A stretch of 64,000 nt of DNA from CAIWHR01 sp963809965 (GTDB taxonomy: Bacteria > Pseudomonadota > Gammaproteobacteria > Burkholderiales > Casimicrobiaceae): positions 186,001 to 250,000 of the forward strand of contig CAWELU010000028.1 in NCBI GenBank assembly GCA_963809965.1, given 5' to 3'. Under the pieces are notes generated by a model. That model made no database searches, had not been told where the DNA came from, and worked only from the letters and a program-made list of their open reading frames with translations. Shown here piece after piece: positions 40,465 to 49,993 of this stretch (position 1 is the stretch's first letter; every line of letters starts with the position of its first letter). A program made the position numbers and the translations under genes.

Positions 40465-40764
40465 GGGTTCGCTCCTCGGGAAAAGCGTCTCGCGCAATCA
40501 TAGCAAGGGGCCGTGGCGCAGGACGGTGGTGTCACCCGTTGGGACATACGGAGAGACTGGTGTGGGGAGAACCCCACGCCGTCATCGCGGTCTATTTCCG
40601 TCCGCCATGGAAAGCCGTCGCGGCAATCAACAGTTTGACTCCGCGCAAGGTCCGCGAGGGTCGGTCCGCTATAATCGCGCCTGGTTTTTCGCCTTTGGCG
40701 CCAGCCCGATCCGGCCGCGCCCGACGCAGCGTTGGCCGCGCCCCGGACCCTACCCCAATCGCCC
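40465..40764. other. Divergent promoter region, maeB / ccm operon
   Basis: The 300 bases between maeB and ccmA hold no gene I can support. TATAAT at 40670-40675, 90 bases before ccmA, is a perfect -10 hexamer but has no good -35 at the right spacing (TTGACT at 40635 is 29 bases away). Confidence 0.45.
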
Positions 40765-41380
40765 ATGCTGGAAGCGCAGGATCTCGCCGCGCGCCGCGGC
40801 TTTGCGCGGCTGTTTTCGGGACTCTCGTTTCGCGTCGCTCAAGGCGAGGCGCTCGTCGTCACAGGCGCGAACGGCACCGGCAAGACGACGCTTCTGCGCA
40901 TGCTGGCCGGACTCTCGGCGCCATCGGCGGGCGAGATTCGCTGGAGCGGCGCCACCGTGGCACCGTTCGATCCCGTCTTGCGCGGCGCGTTGGCTTTCGC
41001 CGGGCATCTGCCGGCCTGAAGGACGAGCTCACGGCCGAGGAGAACCTTCGTTCGCTGCTCGCGCTGGAGGACGTCGCCGTGCCGGACGCGGCGACTCGAT
41101 TCGGCACTCGACGACGTCGCGCTCGGCCGCCAGCGCGCGCTCCCCGCGCGCGTGCTCTCGCAGGGCCAGCGCCGTCGCATCGGCCTCGCGCGCCTGTCGC
41201 TGCTCCCCGCGTCCGCTGTGGATTCTCGACGAGCCGGTCACGGCACTCGATGCCGCGGGTATCGCGCTGCTGGCCCGCGTCGTCGCCGGGCACCTCGCCA
41301 AAGGCGGCCTTGCGGTCGCCGCAACCCACGCGCCGCTTGGCCTGCCCGAATCGCGGGTTCGCGCGCTCGCGCTCGGTTGA
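40765..41380 (+). CDS. ccmA: Haem exporter ATP-binding subunit CcmA (frameshifted)
   Basis: ATG 40765 opens MLEAQDLAARRGFARLFSGL with Walker A TGANGTGKTTLLRMLAGLSAPSAGE. After frame changes near 41018, 41098 and 41210 the protein continues LKDELTAEENLRSLLAL, LSQGQRRRIGLARL (signature) and WILDEPVTALDAAGIALLARVVAGHL (Walker B). The span of about 205 residues is the CcmA length. It powers delivery of haem or a haem-related step with CcmB and CcmC, and begins the operon. Confidence 0.9.
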
Positions 41381-41387
41381 TTGCACC

Positions 41388-42097
41388 ATGACAGCCATCG
41401 CCACGCCTTTGCCCGCCGCGGGGGCCGTCTGGCCGGCGGTGCGGTGGGCAGTCGGCCGCGACCTCAAGCTCGCCCTTCGCTCGCGCGCGGAACTCGGCGT
41501 CCAGTTGCTGTTCTACGTGATCGTGGTCTCCCTCTTCCCCCTTGCGACCTCGCCGGAGCGCAACCTGCTCGCCACGATGGGTCCGGGCGTGTTGTGGGTC
41601 GCGGCGCTGCTGTCGTCGTTGCTGTCGTTGCCGCGGCTGTTCGCCGGCGACCACGCGGACGGCACGCTCGAGCAGATCGCGCTGTCGCCCTACCCGCTAC
41701 AGGCGCTGGTCTCGGGTAAAATACTGGCTCACTGGCTCACGACGGGCCTGCCGGTCGTGTTGCTCGCGCCGCTGCTCGGGCCTGCAGTACGCAATGGACG
41801 GCGAGTCGCTGGCGGTGCTGACGGCGGCGCTCCTGGTCGGCACGCCGGTGCTATCGCTGCTCGGCGCGATCGGTGCGGCGTTGACGCTGGGTCTGCGCGC
41901 GAGCGGCAGCCTGCTCGCGCTGCTGATCCTGCCGCTGTATGTCCCGGTGCTGATCTTCGGCGCCGGCGCCGTGGATGCGGTGCGCGCCGGGTTGGGTGCG
42001 GCCGCCAGCCTCTCCCTGCTCGGCGCCGGCCTGCTGATCGCCCTCGTCGGCGCGCCATTTCGCCGCCGCGGCGGCCGTGCGCATTGCCCTCGATTGA
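41388..42097 (+). CDS. ccmB: Haem exporter permease CcmB (two frameshifts)
   Basis: ATG 41388 lies seven bases after ccmA. The protein reads VGRDLKLALRSRAELGVQLLFYVIVVSLFPLATSPERNLLATMGPGVLWVAALLSSLLSLPRLFAGDHADGTLEQ, the hallmark of CcmB, then shifts near 41780 (an extra G) to GLQYAMDGESLAVLTAALLVGTPVLSLLGAIGAAL. A second shift near 42062 gives the end FAAAAAVRIALD. Six membrane segments are expected in the inner membrane. Confidence 0.9.
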
Positions 42098-42109
42098 CGC
42101 GAAGGACAC

Positions 42110-42861
42110 ATGGCATCGGATTCGTTCAACTGGTTCAGGTTTTCGTCACCGGCCACGTTCTACCCGCTGGCCGGGGATCATGATCCCGTGGTTCGGATGG
42201 GCCGCGGCACTGCTCGCGGCCATCGGGCTCTACATCGGGCTCTTCGTCGCGCCCACGGATTTCCAGCAGGGCGAGGCGTACCGGATCATCTTCATCCACG
42301 TGCCCGCCGCCTGGATGAGCATGTTCCTGTACGTCGTGATGGCGTGCTGGAGCGCGCTGGCGCTCGGCTTCAACACGCGGCTCTCGGCGATGATGGCGCA
42401 GGCGATCGCTCCGACCGGGCGCGGTCATGACGTTCATCGCGCTGTGGACCGGCGCGTTCTGGGGTCGACCGACCTGGGGCACGTACTGGGCCTGGGATGC
42501 GCGGATGACTTCCGAGCTGATCCTGCTGTTCCTCTATCTCGGCGTGATCGCGTTGCGCCACGCTATCGACGACCCGCGCCGCGCGGACCGCGCCTGCGGC
42601 GTGCTGACGCTCGTCGGCGTGGTCAACATCCCGATCATCTATTTCTCGGTGCACTGGTGGAACTCGCTGCACCAGGGGGCGACCGTCAGCCTGACCAAGG
42701 CGCCGAAGATGGCGGCGATCATGCTGACCGGCATGCTGATCATGTCGTTCGCCGCCTGGTTCTACGCGATCGCGGTGTCGCTCGCCCGCGTGCGCACCAT
42801 CATGATCGATCGCGAGCGCGGCTCGGCTTGGGTGGCCACGACAGTCGGAGCGGCCCGATGA
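42110..42861 (+). CDS. ccmC: Haem exporter protein CcmC (two frameshifts)
   Basis: ATG 42110 starts FNWFRFSSPATFYPLAG, and an extra G near 42175 precedes IMIPWFGWAAALLAAIGLYIGLF. The haem-handling WWD-type region is TFIALWTGAFWGRPTWGTYWAWDARMTSELILLFLYLG, reached after an extra C near 42418, and the flanking histidines are in IFIHVPAAWM and VHWWNSLHQG. CcmC passes haem to CcmE. About 250 residues is normal. Confidence 0.92.
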
Positions 42862-42951
42862 GCGACAAGGCGGCAGCCCGCGTGGCGATGGGTGTACTTG
42901 CCGGAGCGTGCCGCCGCGGCGGCCAAACCTTCTCATGGAGGCAACAGCGGC

Positions 42952-43131
42952 ATGACCGAATTCTTCGCGATGAACGGCTACGGCTTCTACATCTGGAGCG
43001 CGTACGGCGTCGCCGCGATCGTGCTCGTGCTCGAACTCTCGGCGCTGCGTTCGCGGCGCCGGGCAGTGCTCGAGGAAGCGCGATTGACCGTCCCCGAGGA
43101 CGCGCTCGATTCCTCCGGAGCCGCGCAATGA
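42952..43131 (+). CDS. ccmD: Haem exporter protein CcmD
   Basis: ATG 42952 follows GGAGG. The 59-residue product MTEFFAMNGYGFYIWSAYGV has one membrane segment (AAIVLVLELSALRSRRR) and a cytosolic tail, as in CcmD, which helps release holo-CcmE from CcmABC. It overlaps ccmE by four bases. A short ORF before it (from 42858) is probably not a separate gene. Confidence 0.92.
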   Translation: MTEFFAMNGYGFYIWSAYGVAAIVLVLELSALRSRRRAVLEEARLTVPEDALDSSGAAQ

Positions 43132-43592
43132 AGCCGCGGCAGCGCCGTTTCCTGTGGATCGGCGTCGGCGTGCTGTTGCTCGCCGGCGCCGTCGGGCTGG
43201 TGCTCAATGCGTTCCAGTCGAACCTGGTGTTCTTCTTCTCGCCGACCGACATCGCCGAGAACCGGGCGCCGCAGGGCCGCGCCTTCCGGATCGGCGGACT
43301 CGTCGAGGAGAAGAGCGTGGCGCGCGCGGGCGATGGTCTCACCGTGCGCTTCAACGTCACCGACACGGCGAAGACGATACCCGTCGTCTACACGGGCATC
43401 CTTCCGGATCTGTTCAAGGAGGGCAAGGGCGTGGTCGCGCAGGGCAAGCTCGGCCCCGACGGCGTGTTCCACGCAACCGAAGTGCTGGCCAAGCACGACG
43501 AGAACTACATGCCGCCGGAAGCCGCCGCCGCGGTGGACCAGGCGCACACGCGGGCCGCGATGGACAAGGCCACGAAGACACTGAAGCCCTGA
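43128..43592 (+). CDS. ccmE: Cytochrome c maturation haem chaperone CcmE
   Basis: 154 residues, intact, from ATG 43128. An N-terminal anchor (FLWIGVGVLLLAGAVGLVLNAF) precedes the OB-fold (FRIGGLVEEKSVARAGDGLTVRFNVTD, YTGILPDLFKEGKGVVAQGKL). The haem-binding histidine is in AKHDENYMPPE. The periplasmic chaperone carries haem to CcmF. Confidence 0.96.
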   Translation: MKPRQRRFLWIGVGVLLLAGAVGLVLNAFQSNLVFFFSPTDIAENRAPQGRAFRIGGLVEEKSVARAGDGLTVRFNVTDTAKTIPVVYTGILPDLFKEGKGVVAQGKLGPDGVFHATEVLAKHDENYMPPEAAAAVDQAHTRAAMDKATKTLKP

Positions 43593-43608
43593 CGCGAAGG
43601 ACCGACCG

Positions 43609-45587
43609 ATGATTCCCGAACTCGGGCATTTCGCCCTGATCCTCGCGCTGCTGCTGGCCATCGTGCTCGGTACGCTGCCGCTCATCGGCGCCGCGCGGCG
43701 CGTTCCCGCGTGGATGGCGCTCGCGCGGCCGCTCGCCACCGGGCAGTTCCTGTTCATCGCCATCGCCTTCGGCTGCCTCGCGTACTCGTTCGTCAACAGC
43801 GATTTCTCGGTCGCCAACGTCGCGACGAACTCCAATTCGCAGCTGCCCGTGCAATACAAGTTCGCGGCGACCTGGGGCTCGCACGAGGGTTCGATGCTGC
43901 TGTGGGTGCTGATGCTCGGCGGCTGGACGTTCGCCGTAGCCGTGATGAGCCGCCATCTGCCCGACGAAATGGTTGCGCGCGTGCTGGGCGTGATGGGGCT
44001 CGTCGCCGTCGGCTTCCTGCTGTTCATGCTGCTGACGTCGAATCCCGTTCGAGCGCCTGTTCCCGCCCGGCGCCGGAGGGCCGCGACCTGAATCCGCTGC
44101 TGCAGGACCCCGGAATGGTGTTCCACCCGCCGCTCCTGTACATGGGCTACGTCGGCTTCTCGGTGGCCTTCGCGTTCGCGCTCGCGGCGCTGATCGGCGG
44201 CCGGCTCGACGCAACCTGGGCGCGCTGGTCGCGGCCGTGGACCACGCTCGCGTGGAGCTTTCTCACCTGCGGCATCATGCTGGGCAGCTGGTGGGCGTAC
44301 TACGAGCTGGGTTGGGGCGGCTGGTGGTTCTGGGATCCGGTCGAGAACGCGTCGTTCATGCCGTGGCTCGTCGGCACGGCGCTCATCCACTCGCTCGCGG
44401 TCACCGAAAAGCGCGGCACGTTCAAGGCGTGGACGGTGCTGCTCGCGATCAGCGCCTTCTCGCTCTCGCTGCTCGGCACGTTCCTCGTGCGCTCCGGCGT
44501 GCTCACCTCGGTGCACGCGTTCGCGACCGATCCGCGGCGCGGCGTGTTCATCCTGGCCTTCCTCGCGCTCGTGATCGGAGGTTCGCTGGCGCTGTTCGCG
44601 GCGCGCGCGCCGAAGGTCGGCGGCGGCGGCCGCTTCGAAGCGGTGTCGCGCGAGTCGATGCTGCTCGCGAACAATGTGCTGCTCCTCGCCGCAGCGGGAT
44701 CGGTGCTGCTCGGCACGCTGTACCCGCTGTTCCTCGACGCGCTGAACCTGGGCAAGATCTCGGTCGGCCCTCCCTATTTCGACACGGTGTTCGTCCCGGT
44801 GATGACGCCGCTCGTCTTCCTGATGGGCGTCGGGCCGCTCGCGCGCTGGAAACAGGCGACGGTGCCCGACCTGTGGCAGCGCTTGCGCTGGGCGCTCGTG
44901 GTCAGCCTCGTGACCGCGCTCGCACTGCCCTTCGCCACCGGCAAGTGGACGCCGATGGTGAGCTTCGGGCTGCTGCTCGCCACGTGGATCGTCGACCACG
45001 ACGATCGTCAACGTGCGGGAGCGCAGCCGTGGCGCGCGCGGTGGTCTGCTGGCGCAACTCGCCCGGCAGCCGCGCAGCTACTGGGGGATGATCGTCGCGC
45101 ATCTGGGAGTGGCCGTGTTCATCGTCGGCGTGACCATGGTCAAGGGCTACGAGACCGAGCGTGACCTGCAGGATGGACGTCGGCGATACGACGACCGTCG
45201 GCGGCTACACATTCCGCTTCGAAGGCGTGACCGACGCCAGGGGCCGAATTACCGCGCGGCGCGCGGCATGTTCGACGTGAGCCGCGACGGAAAGCACGTG
45301 ACGACGCTCTTCTCGGAGAAGCGCACCTACAACGCCGGCGGCATGCCGATGACCGAAGCGGCGATCAAGAGCATGTTCACGGGCGACCTGTACGTTTCGC
45401 TTGGCGAGCCGGTCGCTGCCGGCGCCTGGAGCGTGCGCGTCTATTCGCAAGCCGTTCGTGACCTGGATCTGGGCCGGTTGCGTGCTTCATGGCGCTCGGC
45501 GGACTGCTTGCAGTGTCGGACCGTCGTTATCGGCTGACGCTGCGCCGGGAAGCGATGCTGCCCGGTGGCGCATCGGCGAAAGTCTAG
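43609..45587 (+). CDS. ccmF: Haem lyase subunit CcmF (at least seven frameshifts)
   Basis: ATG 43609 follows GAAGGA. MIPELGHFALILALLLAIVLG, TWGSHEGSMLLWVLMLGGW and LLTSNP are in the first frame, shifts near 44045 and 44068 lead to LLQDPGMVFHPPLLYMGYVGFSV and the WWD motif GSWWAYYELGWGGWWFWDPVENASFMPWL, where haem is held. The C-terminal region (SYWGMIVAHLGVAVFIVGVTMVKGYETERDL) and the end LLAVSDRRYRLTLRREAMLP need further corrections near 44995, 45166, 45239, 45450 and 45488. About 660 residues, with 14-15 membrane segments expected. It ligates haem to apocytochromes with CcmH and CcmI. Confidence 0.92.
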
Positions 45588-45597
45588 GGCGGGCACG

Positions 45598-46128
45598 ATG
45601 CGCAAGAAGCTGCTGATTCCGCTGGCCGTCTTCGTCGTTCTCTGCGGGTTCCTCTTCGCCGGCCTGTGGCGCGATCCGCGCGAGGTCCCCTCGCCGCTGA
45701 TCGGCAAGCCGGCGCCGTCATTCACACTCGCGCAGCTGCATCAGCCCGCGAAGACGCTCGGGCCGGCGGATCTGAGGGGTCAGGTGTGGTTGCTCAACGT
45801 GTGGGCATCGTGGTGCGTGTCCTGTCGCGAGGAACATCCCCTCCTGGTCGAGCTGGGCCGCGCGAAGATCGTCCCGATCGTGGGCCTCAATTACAAGGAC
45901 GAGCCCGCGGCGGGCATGCGCTGGCTGACGCAGAACGGCGATCCGTACAACGTGTCGGTCGTCGATCGCGACGGGCGCGTCGGGATCGACTGGGGCGTCT
46001 ACGGAGTACCGGAGACCTTCCTCGTCGACAAGGAGGGCATGATCCGATACAAGCAGATCGGGCCGATCACCGCCGAAGCGCTGGAAACGAAGATCCTGCC
46101 GATGATCCGCGAGCTCCAGCGATCATGA
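45598..46128 (+). CDS. ccmG: Periplasmic thioredoxin CcmG/DsbE
   Basis: 176 residues from ATG 45598. The membrane anchor is LLIPLAVFVVLCGFLFAGLW. The thioredoxin motif is NVWASWCVSCREEHP, with the acidic DsbE-type region FTLAQLHQPAKTLGPADLRGQ and the cis-Pro loop GVYGVPETFLVD. It reduces the CxxCH cysteines of apocytochromes. Intact, with a four-base overlap into ccmH. Confidence 0.95.
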   Translation: MRKKLLIPLAVFVVLCGFLFAGLWRDPREVPSPLIGKPAPSFTLAQLHQPAKTLGPADLRGQVWLLNVWASWCVSCREEHPLLVELGRAKIVPIVGLNYKDEPAAGMRWLTQNGDPYNVSVVDRDGRVGIDWGVYGVPETFLVDKEGMIRYKQIGPITAEALETKILPMIRELQRS

Positions 46129-46608
46129 TCCGCTTCATCCGCCTGCTGTCGGTGGCCTTCCTGTTTCGCGTGCGTGCCCGCTGCCTTTGCGGCCGACGCG
46201 GTTCCGACCGAAAAGGACGCGGTGGCCGCCTCGCGCGCGGTCAAGCTGTCGGAGAAGCTGCGCTGCCTCGTCTGCCAGAACCAGTCGATCGCCGAATCGA
46301 ACGCCGAGCTCGCGCAGGACCTGCGCCGGCAAATCCACGAGCAGATCGCCGCCGGCAAGAGCGACGAGGAGATCGTCGACTACATGGTCGCGCGCTACGG
46401 CGACTTCGTCCTCTACCAGCCGCCGGTCAAGGCGACGACGATGCTGCTGTGGGCCGGCCCGGCGTTGCTGCTGCTGCTCGGTTTCGCGGTCCTCGTCCGG
46501 ATCGTGCAGACGCGGCGCACGCAGCCCGATGAGGCGCCGCTTACCGCCGCGGAACGCGAGCGCGCCGAACGGCTGCTCGCCGGCGCCAACCGGGATAGCG
46601 AAACGTGA
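46125..46608 (+). CDS. ccmH: Apocytochrome thiol-disulfide protein CcmH (frameshift in signal peptide)
   Basis: ATG 46125 overlaps ccmG. The leader MIRFIRLLSVAFLF is followed by an extra T near 46166, after which ACVPAAFAADAVPTEKD continues in the next frame. The key motif LRCLVCQNQSIAES is intact, followed by LAQDLRRQIHEQIAAGKSDEEIVDYMVARYGDFVLYQPPV and one membrane segment (LLLLLGFAVLVRI). About 160 residues, the short CcmH form that works with a separate CcmI. Confidence 0.93.
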
Positions 46609-47916
46609 CTCTCTTCGTCGTCATCGCGGCCGTGATGGTGGCGGCCGCCCTCGCGTGGGTGCTCGTGCCCCTGTTGAGACGCGTGAAATCCTCCGGCATC
46701 GCCCGCGAAGCGTCCAACGTCGCGCTGCTGCGCGACCAGCTTGCCGAGCTCGACGCCGATCTTGCCAATGGCATGTTGCCGCGCGAGCAGTACGAGCAGG
46801 CGCGCAGCGAGCTCGAGCAGCGCGTGATCGAGGAGTCGCGGGCGATTCCGGCAATTGCGTCTGCTCCGCCGCCGGCAGCGGCAGCGTGGACGGCGGCGGT
46901 CCTGGCCGGCGGCATTCCGCTTGCGGCGCTGCTGCTCTATGTGGTCCTCGGCAGTCACGAGGCGTTTGCCCCGGCGGCCGCGCGGATTGCGAAGAGCAGC
47001 GCCGAGCACGACGTCACGCCGGAGCAGGTCGACAAGATGGCGGAAACGCTCGCGGCACGCCTCGCACAGGAGCCCGACAATGTCGATGGGTGGGTGATGC
47101 TCGCGCGAACCTATTACGTGCGCAACCGTCACGCCGAGGCGGCCAAGGCGTACGAGCGGGCGGTCGCGCTCGTGCCCGGCAACGCCGACCTGCTGGCGGA
47201 TTACGCCGACGCGCTCGGCGCAACGCAAGGTGGGCTCGCCGGCAAGCCCGAGCAGTTGATTCAGCAGGCCCTCGCCGCGGATCCGACGCAATGGAAGGCG
47301 CTCGCGCTCGCCGGCACGCTGGCGTTCGACCGGAAGAATTACGCTCAGGCGGTCGCGCACTGGGAAAGGCTGAAGGCCACCGTGCCGCCGGAAGCGCCGA
47401 TCGCCAGGTCGATCGATGCCAGCATCGCGGAGGCGCGCCAGCTCGGCGGCCTCGGACCTGGCACGGCACCGCCCTCCTCCGCCAGTCTCGCACCAGCGCC
47501 ATCGACACCCGGCGCAAGCACGCCGCCAGCGGTAGCGTCCTGCGCCCGCAGGAACGGCAAGTGTGCTGGCGGGTGCGAGTGTCGCCGGCACGGTGAAGCT
47601 CGCGCCCTCGCTCGCGGCGAACGCGGCGCCAACCGATACCGTGTACATCTTCGCGCGCCCGGCACAGGGCTCGAAGATGCCGCTCGCGATCCTGAAGCGA
47701 CAGGTGAAGGATCTTCCCGCGTCGTTCGCCCTCGACGATTCGATGGCGATGTCGCCGAGCCTCGCGCTGTCGAATTTCAGCGAGGTCGTCGTCGGCGCGC
47801 GCGTTTCGCGGTCGGGCAATGCGATGCCGCAGAGCGGCGATCTGGAAGGACTCTCGCCGCCGGTCAAGATCGGCGCGACCGGACTCACCGTCCTCATCGA
47901 TCGCGCGCTGCCCTGA
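46605..47916 (+). CDS. ccmI: Cytochrome c biogenesis TPR protein CcmI (CycH) (one frameshift)
   Basis: ATG 46605 overlaps ccmH. Two membrane segments (LFVVIAAVMVAAALAWVLVP and AVLAGGIPLAALLLYVVL) frame a coiled region. TPR repeats follow from about residue 150 (VDGWVMLARTYYVRNRHAEAAKAYERAVALVPGNADLLADYADAL). A frame change near 47545 in a Pro/Ala linker leads to the C-terminal beta domain (AAPTDTVYIFARPAQGSKMPLAILKRQVKDLPASFALDDSMAM). It presents apocytochrome C-termini to CcmF/H. Confidence 0.92.
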
Positions 47917-47995
47917 CGCAACGGCGTCGGGCGGCAATTTGTCGCACCCTTGCGGGCGTGCGCGGCAGCCGCGCTGGCCGGGAGTCCCACGTTGT

Positions 47996-48056
47996 CTTGA
48001 CATACGTCAAGCGGTCGCCATCGCGACCGACCGACGCGCGCGCGCATTGCTAGACT
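47996..48056 (+). promoter_or_regulatory. FNR/CRP-family box and -10 element of the octaheme cytochrome gene
   Basis: CTTGAC ATAC GTCAAG (47996-48011) is a perfect 6-4-6 palindrome close to the FNR/DNR consensus TTGAT-N4-ATCAA. TAGACT (48051-48056) is a fair -10 box. With a start near 48063 the box would be centred near -60, the class I position. The gene starts 38 bases after the -10 element with GGGGAG upstream of ATG 48094. Confidence 0.6.
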
Positions 48057-48093
48057 TTCCCGTGCAACACGCCATTCTCTACGGGGAGAAATC

Positions 48094-49845
48094 ATGAACC
48101 GCGTCAGCATTCGCGCCTTCGTGCGCATCGCGAGCACGTTGGCGCTCGCCGCCGTGACGATATCGGGCGCAACCGCATTCGCGCAGGCCGCCAAGCCAGC
48201 CGCGCCGGCCAAGGCGCCGGCCGCAAGGGCCGCGGCATTCGACGCGTCCGCGTGCCTCGCGTGCCACGCACCCGTCAAGGCGTTCTACGAGAGCGGCAAG
48301 CACAAGGGCGATCGGCTGCAACGCCTGTCACGACGGCACGGCAGCGCATCTCGCGGATTCGAAGAAGCGGCCGGCCACGAAGACCGACCTCGCCACCTGC
48401 GGCGGCTGCCACCAGAACCAGTACAAGTCGTACGCGCAGATGGACTGGCATCGCACGGCGCGCTTCGAGAAGAAGCAGACGACCGGACCCGCGCCCGATC
48501 CGGCGTACGACCTGCTGATGACGCCGCACGGCTTCACGCAGCGAGCACAACCTGCCGCGCGGGCACACGTTCGCGCTGCTCGACCAGTTCGTCGTCGATC
48601 GCGCGTTCGGCGGCCGCTTCGGCACCAAGGAGACGCTGGCGCTATCTCGCCGGCGTCCGGCGACTTCAAGGTCTGGGACGTCGCGATCGACCTGTATCCC
48701 GACAACACCGACCAGAAGGTCTTCAAGCCGGGCACCGCCGCCGCGGCGAACCCGGTGTGCCTCTCCTGCAAGACGCAGGACCACATCCTCGACTGGGCGT
48801 ACATGGGCGACCCCGCGCCCAGCGCGAAGTGGAGCCGCACGTCGAAGGTCGTCGAGCTCGCGCAAGTCGATCGAACCACGCGCTCAACTGCATCTTCTGC
48901 CACGACCCGCACGCGGCGAAGCCGCGGATCGTCCGCGACGCGCTGATCGAGGCGGTCACGCGCACCGACATCGCCGACGCTGTACTCGCAGGACGCGCGC
49001 AAGACGAAGGTCGACGTCAAGGACATGGGCGTGCGCGGCTACACGCGCAAGATCGGGCATGCTCGAGCGCTACGACGGCAAGCTGCAGTGCGGGCAGTGC
49101 CACGTCGAGTACAACTGCAACCCCGGCTTCAATCCGAACACCGGCGAGGCGATCACGATGGCCGACAAGCGCACCAACTACTTCCCGTTCGTCGACGTCA
49201 ACAACGTCCTGAAGGCGTACGACGGCATCCAGTTCCGCGACTTCCGCAACCAGTTCACCGGCGCGGCGCTGTGGAAGGCGCAGCATCCGGACGTCGAGAC
49301 CTACTACAACTCGAAGCACGAGAAGGCCGGCATCGACTGCGCCGCGTGCCACATGCCGAAGGTCAAGGACGCGAAGACCGGCAAGTTCTACACGTCGCAC
49401 TGGCAGACCAATCCGAAGAACTACCTCAAGGAAACCTGCCTGCGCGTGCCACCACCAGTGGAACGAGACGCAGGCGCGCTACGTGATCGAGTCGATGTCT
49501 TCGCACTACCAGGGCAAGGTGCGCAACGCCGAGTTCTGGCTCGCGCAGCTGATCGACAAGTTCGGCCAGGCGCAGCTCGTCGGCGTGCCGGAGGACGCGC
49601 TCAAGGCCGCGCGCGCGAAGCACGGCGATGCGCACGCGAACTGGGAATGGTGGACCGCCGCCAACGGCGCGTCGTTCCACAATCTCGACCTGGCGAAGGA
49701 GTCGCTCGCGAAGTCGGTGACCGCCTCGCAGGAAGGCATCAAGATCCTCGACGACGCGATCAAGGCGAAGCAGGGCCCCACGGCGAGCGCCGCACCTGCA
49801 GCAGCCGCGCCGACTTCAGCGCCAGCGGCCCCGGCGCCGAAATAG
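48094..49845 (+). CDS. Octaheme cytochrome c nitrite reductase-type protein with a CxxCK haem (several frameshifts)
   Basis: The span is about 583 residues with a signal peptide (ISGATAFAQAA). Eight haem sites are seen in order: CLACH, CNACH, CGGCH, CLSCK, CIFCH, CGQCH, CAACH and CLRCH (the last after removal of one base near 49450). The fourth has Lys instead of His, as in the catalytic haem of octaheme nitrite reductase (ONR) and NrfA. CGQCHVEYNCNPGF and DCAACHMPK match NrfA/ONR active-site segments. Three extra N-terminal haems favour ONR over pentaheme NrfA. Such enzymes reduce nitrite (also hydroxylamine and sulfite in vitro) in the periplasm. At least six indels break the frame. Confidence 0.87.
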
Positions 49846-49866
49846 CCGATTCGATTGACACGGAGC

Positions 49867-49895
49867 AAAGGCGAGGCGCGTGCGCCTCGCCTTTT
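49867..49895 (+). terminator. Rho-independent terminator after the octaheme gene
   Basis: AAAGGCGAGGCGC pairs perfectly with GCGCCTCGCCTTT around a two-base loop and runs into TTTT. It lies 22 bases past the stop. The downstream gene therefore probably has its own promoter or read-through. Confidence 0.85.
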
Positions 49896-49993
49896 CGTTT
49901 GAGGGCGCGCGATAATCCCCTTGCCGGGCTGAATTGCGTGGTTCGATGCAACCAGAGGTTGCCTGCCGCTCGACTCGGTTGACCGATGTGTCC

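Noticed and set aside
42858..42951. Separate small gene between ccmC and ccmD
   Set aside because: A short frame from ATG 42858 runs across the ccmD start in another frame and has no family likeness. The ribosome site GGAGG serves ccmD at 42952.
48094..49845. Pentaheme NrfA or hydroxylamine oxidoreductase
   Set aside because: Eight haem motifs exceed NrfA, and the CxxCK site with NrfA-like CHVEY and CHMPK segments does not fit HAO, which has all-His haems and a Tyr cross-link.
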